Source: an uncultured Campylobacter sp. (GTDB lineage: Bacteria > Campylobacterota > Campylobacteria > Campylobacterales > Campylobacteraceae). Taken from it: a stretch of DNA of 7,846 nt. The notes under the pieces were generated by a model. That model saw nothing but the letters and a program-made list of their open reading frames with translations. It ran no database searches and was not told the origin of the DNA. A program made the position numbers and the translations under genes. The stretch lies in assembly GCF_938045775.1 (NCBI RefSeq), contig NZ_CALIBH010000104.1:1-7846 (forward strand), read 5' to 3'. Positions 4,944-7,846 of this stretch are shown piece after piece. Each line of letters opens with the position of its first letter. Within the stretch, counting starts at the first letter, position 1.

Positions 4944-7223
4944 CTTGATTATGTCGCGCTGACCTTTGGCGTTGATCTCGCTTAAAATGCCCATCTGTTC
5001 GAGCTGCTCAATGATCGTCGCGGCGCGGTTGTATCCGATACGCAAGCGGCGCTGCAGGTAGCTGATCGAGGTCTTCTCCTCCTCCAAAACGATCGCTTTC
5101 GCCTCGTCGTAAAGCTCGTCAAGCACGATATTTTGCGGATTGATTATGCCGCCTTCTTGCTTGGCGCCCTCGTTTTCGATCAAAAATCGCTCGTCATAAA
5201 CGACGCTTTCTTGCGCTTTTAAAAATTCCGCGATCTTATTGATCTCATTCTCGGTCGTAAACGGCGCGTGCAGGCGGATGAGCCCCGGTGCGGTAGGCGG
5301 CGTAAAGAGCATATCGCCCCGTCCGAGCAAGCTGTCCGCGCCCATCTGATCCAAAATCACCTTGCTATCGACCTTTGAGCCCACACGGAAGCTGATGCGG
5401 CTAGGCAGATTCGCCTTTATCAACCCCGTGACGACATCCACGCTAGGGCGCTGCGTCGCCACGATGAGATGGATGCCGCTGGCGCGCGCCATCTGCGCTA
5501 GACGCGCGATGTAATGCTCTACGTCCTTGCCGCTCGTCATCATCAGATCCGCGAGCTCGTCGATAATAACGACGATGTAAGGCAAAATTTCGCCGCCTTC
5601 GCGCAGCATCTTTTCGTTGTAGTTATCGATATTTTTCGTCCTGTTTTGCGCCATGAGCGAGTAACGCTGCTCCATCTCCGCAACGAGATTGCTTAGCGCG
5701 ATGATCGCCTGCTTAGGCTGCGTGATGACGGGCGTTAGCAGGTGCGGGATGTCGTTGTAAATGCTAAACTCGAGCATCTTTGGATCGATCATTATTAGGC
5801 GCAGGCTCTTGGGCGAGTTGCGATACAAAAGGCTAAGCAGCATGGCGTTGATACCCACGCTCTTGCCGCTTCCCGTGGTGCCTGCGATGAGAAGATGCGG
5901 CAGTTTCTTAAGGTCGGTAACGAAGGGCTGCCCCACGATGTCCTTGCCAAGCACGATGGTAAGCGGACTGGAAGCGCTTTTAAACACGTCGCTTTCTAAA
6001 ATTTCGCGCAGATAAATCGTATCGATATTTTGATTCGGGATCTCGATACCCACGACGTCTTTGCCCGGAACCGGGGCTTGGATACGGATGGTCTGCGCCC
6101 TAAGAGCCATCGCCAGATCATCTTGCAGCGTGAGAATTTTACTTACTTTGATGTGCGCGGCAGGGCGAAACTCAAATGTCGTAACGACCGGACCCGAGTA
6201 GGTCCGCACCACGTCGCCGTCAATCTTAAATTTACGCAGCTTATCGAGCAGGTCGTAAATTTTACGATCGATCTCGCTCTCGTCGATATTGCTTTTCTTT
6301 TTTGGCGGCAGGTTTAAAAAATCAAGCGGCGGCAGCTTAAAATCCTTGGGCTTAGCCACCCTACCCTTGTCGAGCTGATCCAAAAGCCTTTTGTTTTCGG
6401 CGACCTCGCTTAGGCGCTCGACCCTTTTTAGTCTGCTCGGCTTTCCCTTTTGCGGCATTTTAAGCTCGCGTTCAGTGGAAGCCTGCAGACCCTGCGCGTC
6501 ACCTAAATTCTGCTCATTTTCAGGCTCGCGAGTATCGTTTAAATTTTGAAAATTTTGCCCGCCTTCAAAACCGCGCTCGCTTGCGCCCTGCTCCGCAAAA
6601 TTACCCTGTTTCGCCGAACCGTCCTCTGCGCTCAAAGAGTTATCCAAAGCGTTAAAATTTTCCGCACCTCTCAAGCCTTGCGCAGACGAATGCTTTGCAA
6701 ACCCGCCTCTTTGCGCCGCATCCGCATCGCTAGCAAAATCGTCTCCAATTCCATCCTGCGCGCCTTCGTCTCTTGAGCCCACGAAGCAGTTTTTGATGAT
6801 GTCGGTAAAGCGGTCTTCGAATATAAGCACTAGCGAAAGCACAAAAATCGTAATATTAAAAATCCACACGCCGACGCTTCCGATCATGCGCCTAAGTCCG
6901 TCCACCGCGAAGCTGCCGACTGCTCCGCCGCTAGCGCCAAAGAGACTCGACTGCACCATCAAAATGGTAAAAAATAGCAAAATTGCGCCGATACTAAACT
7001 CAAAAAATCTAAAGTCAAAACCGCGAAAATGCTTATAGGCTACGTATGCTAAGGCGAGCAAAAATAGCGGATAGATGTATGCAAAATAGCCGAATAGCTG
7101 GGTATTAAACGAGCGAATGGCATTGCCTGCGCTGCCTACGAGCGCAGAATCGGGCGCAATGGTGGCAAGTCCAAAAAATATTATGATGGCCGATACGACG
7201 ATAAAATATACTTCTTTGATTAT
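4941..7223 (-). CDS. ftsK: FtsK/SpoIIIE DNA translocase, with a probable non-canonical start
   Basis: FtsK anchors in the division septum and pumps double-stranded DNA by ATP hydrolysis, clearing the septum and bringing chromosome ends to the Xer recombinase. Read from the AUA at 7223, the protein has 760 residues. Membrane segments fall at about 6-22, 40-62, 76-92 and 117-135. A polar Gly/Asn/Gln/Asp/Glu linker covers about 149-259. The alpha/beta motor has Walker A GTTGSGKS at 448-455 and Walker B IVVIIDEL with Asp555-Glu556, then ATQRPSVDVVTG. A winged-helix gamma domain that reads oriented DNA sequences occupies about 699-760. The first conventional start is TTG at 7061, but it lies inside the second membrane segment and would remove the first. 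The frame stays open back to a TAA at 7235-7233 with no ATG, GTG or TTG, and AAGGA at 7234-7230 is 6 bases from an AUA. An AUC start or a base error are alternatives. Function is near certain; the exact start is not. Confidence 0.93.
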   Translation of the reverse strand: MIKEVYFIVVSAIIIFFGLATIAPDSALVGSAGNAIRSFNTQLFGYFAYIYPLFLLALAYVAYKHFRGFDFRFFEFSIGAILLFFTILMVQSSLFGASGGAVGSFAVDGLRRMIGSVGVWIFNITIFVLSLVLIFEDRFTDIIKNCFVGSRDEGAQDGIGDDFASDADAAQRGGFAKHSSAQGLRGAENFNALDNSLSAEDGSAKQGNFAEQGASERGFEGGQNFQNLNDTREPENEQNLGDAQGLQASTERELKMPQKGKPSRLKRVERLSEVAENKRLLDQLDKGRVAKPKDFKLPPLDFLNLPPKKKSNIDESEIDRKIYDLLDKLRKFKIDGDVVRTYSGPVVTTFEFRPAAHIKVSKILTLQDDLAMALRAQTIRIQAPVPGKDVVGIEIPNQNIDTIYLREILESDVFKSASSPLTIVLGKDIVGQPFVTDLKKLPHLLIAGTTGSGKSVGINAMLLSLLYRNSPKSLRLIMIDPKMLEFSIYNDIPHLLTPVITQPKQAIIALSNLVAEMEQRYSLMAQNRTKNIDNYNEKMLREGGEILPYIVVIIDELADLMMTSGKDVEHYIARLAQMARASGIHLIVATQRPSVDVVTGLIKANLPSRISFRVGSKVDSKVILDQMGADSLLGRGDMLFTPPTAPGLIRLHAPFTTENEINKIAEFLKAQESVVYDERFLIENEGAKQEGGIINPQNIVLDELYDEAKAIVLEEEKTSISYLQRRLRIGYNRAATIIEQLEQMGILSEINAKGQRDIIK

Positions 7224-7229
7224 GATAGA

Positions 7230-7234
7230 TCCTT
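7230..7234 (-). promoter_or_regulatory. Shine-Dalgarno AAGGA that argues for an upstream ftsK start
   Basis: AAGGA on the minus strand overlaps the in-frame TAA that closes the ftsK frame and stands 3, 6 and 9 bases before AUC (7226-7224), AUA (7223-7221) and AUC (7220-7218). The 6-base distance favours the AUA. No ATG occurs in any frame near it. Confidence 0.5.
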
Positions 7235-7248
7235 AAATTTAAAGCGGT

Positions 7249-7254
7249 ATTTTA
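7249..7254 (-). promoter_or_regulatory. possible -10 box of the ftsK promoter
   Basis: TAAAAT on the minus strand, just downstream of a T/A-rich stretch (7260-7300), sits about 15 bases before the AAGGA ribosome site. It resembles the -10 hexamer of epsilonproteobacterial housekeeping promoters, which lack a strong -35 box. It lies after the terminator of the preceding gene, where a promoter is expected. In DNA this AT-rich the hexamer alone is weak evidence. Confidence 0.3.
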
Positions 7255-7302
7255 GCCAAATGAAGGTTAAAATTTTATTTGAAGGATGAAATTTTAATGC
7301 TT

Positions 7303-7336
7303 TGATAAAATTCCGCGCCCTTGCGGACGCGGAATT
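7303..7336 (-). terminator. intrinsic terminator of the F-family secretion gene
   Basis: On the minus strand AATTCCGCG (7336-7328) pairs perfectly with CGCGGAATT (7317-7309) around a 10-base loop, followed by a T-rich tail (TTAT). It starts 7 bases after the stop codon at 7344. The GC-rich core and U-rich end fit a Rho-independent terminator and separate this gene from ftsK. Confidence 0.7.
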
Positions 7337-7343
7337 AAAGGGG

Positions 7344-7846
7344 TTAGTTTTTGACAGCTTTGCCCAGATCCCACATAGGCATGAAGATACCAAGCGCCAA
7401 AAGAAGAACCATGCCCGCCATAAAAAATAGCATGATCGGCTCGACGTAGCTTGAGATATTATCGATGATGTCGTCGAATTTCTCTTTATAATAATCCGTG
7501 ACGTTACCGAGCATCTTATCGAGGTTACCGGCCTGCTCGCCCGCGCTGATCATCTGAATAAGCATACTCTCATAAAGCCCTGTATTGTTAAACGCCTCTG
7601 TTAGGCTCACGCCCTGCTGCACGGCAATTTTAACGGTAGAGAGTTTCTCTTTTAAAGTATGATTATCCACCATTAAAACAGATGTATCTAGTGCATCTGC
7701 GATAGGAATACCCGCTCGCACAAGCTCTGTAAAAATAAGCATAAATCGCGACATAGTCGAGAAAAATATGATCTTACCAAATAGATAGACCTTTAAAATC
7801 GTCTTGTCAAAGCCTTTTTTAAATTCAGGGTTATTGCGATATGCCC
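7344..7846 (-). CDS. type II secretion / type IV pilus F-family inner-membrane protein, C-terminal part
   Basis: The frame is open from the window edge to the stop at 7344, giving 166 residues; the N-terminal part lies outside, since family members have about 400. An ATG at 7754 is internal, because the sequence before it (AYRNNPEFKKGFDKTILK, then a hydrophobic stretch) reads on as family sequence. Visible are the second T2SSF domain opening (RFMLIFTELVRAGIPIADAL), the GVSLTEAF and SAGEQAGNLDKML segments, and the closing transmembrane helix after VEPIM (FFMAGMVLLLALGIF followed by MPMWDLG). Proteins of this family (GspF, PilC, and CtsF in Campylobacter) form the inner-membrane platform that the assembly ATPase turns to push pseudopilin out. 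In Campylobacter the related genes serve natural transformation, so a DNA-uptake role is likely but cannot be tested without the flanking genes. A terminator follows immediately, so this is the last gene of its operon. Confidence 0.9.
   Translation of the reverse strand, partial: AYRNNPEFKKGFDKTILKVYLFGKIIFFSTMSRFMLIFTELVRAGIPIADALDTSVLMVDNHTLKEKLSTVKIAVQQGVSLTEAFNNTGLYESMLIQMISAGEQAGNLDKMLGNVTDYYKEKFDDIIDNISSYVEPIMLFFMAGMVLLLALGIFMPMWDLGKAVKN

Overview
The window looks like chromosome of an oral or host-associated Campylobacter with moderate GC, of the C. gracilis / C. showae / C. rectus / C. curvus kind. This is inferred from epsilonproteobacterial-looking MurG, FtsW and FtsK, a Helicobacter-type cysteine-rich Sel1-repeat protein, a poly-G tract of the phase-variation type, and AAATTT-rich palindromes in every intergenic gap. 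Species cannot be fixed from the sequence alone.

Layout. Positions 1-898 are a plus-strand, AT-rich segment (two sampled 60-base lines give 32% and 37% GC). It starts inside a run of 12 G, probably the 3' end of a phase-variable gene. A 70-residue two-helix membrane protein follows, then an exported 212-residue Sel1-like repeat protein whose start overlaps the previous stop (ATGA). A 12-bp perfect hairpin follows. Everything after that is on the minus strand and richer in GC (about 53% in a sampled murG line). Read in transcription order from the right edge, it holds: the C-terminal part of a type II secretion/type IV pilus F-family inner-membrane protein with an intrinsic terminator; ftsK; a 1.5-kb gap without a convincing gene; ftsW; and murG. 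ftsW and murG face the plus-strand pair tail to tail.

The core genes belong together. MurG makes lipid II, FtsW polymerises it at the septum, and FtsK clears and sorts chromosome ends through the closing septum. The F-family protein is separate and belongs to a secretion or DNA-uptake machine.

Three points stand out. (1) The FtsK reading frame continues 57 codons upstream of the first conventional start (a TTG at 7061) and encodes an obvious first membrane helix there. No ATG, GTG or TTG lies in that extension, so an AUA (or AUC) start behind an AAGGA Shine-Dalgarno is the best reading. (2) The ftsW-ftsK gap has two halves: about 0.86 kb of unusually GC-rich, apparently non-coding DNA, and about 0.6 kb with at least eight copies of a 14-bp AT palindrome, six of them in a 32-36 bp tandem array ending in the ftsK stop codon. 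(3) The AT-rich poly-G/membrane-protein/Sel1-protein segment looks acquired and possibly phase-variable. I found no tRNA, rRNA, CRISPR array, insertion sequence or phage gene. No clearly new defence or effector system can be demonstrated; the Sel1 module is the nearest candidate and its function is unknown.
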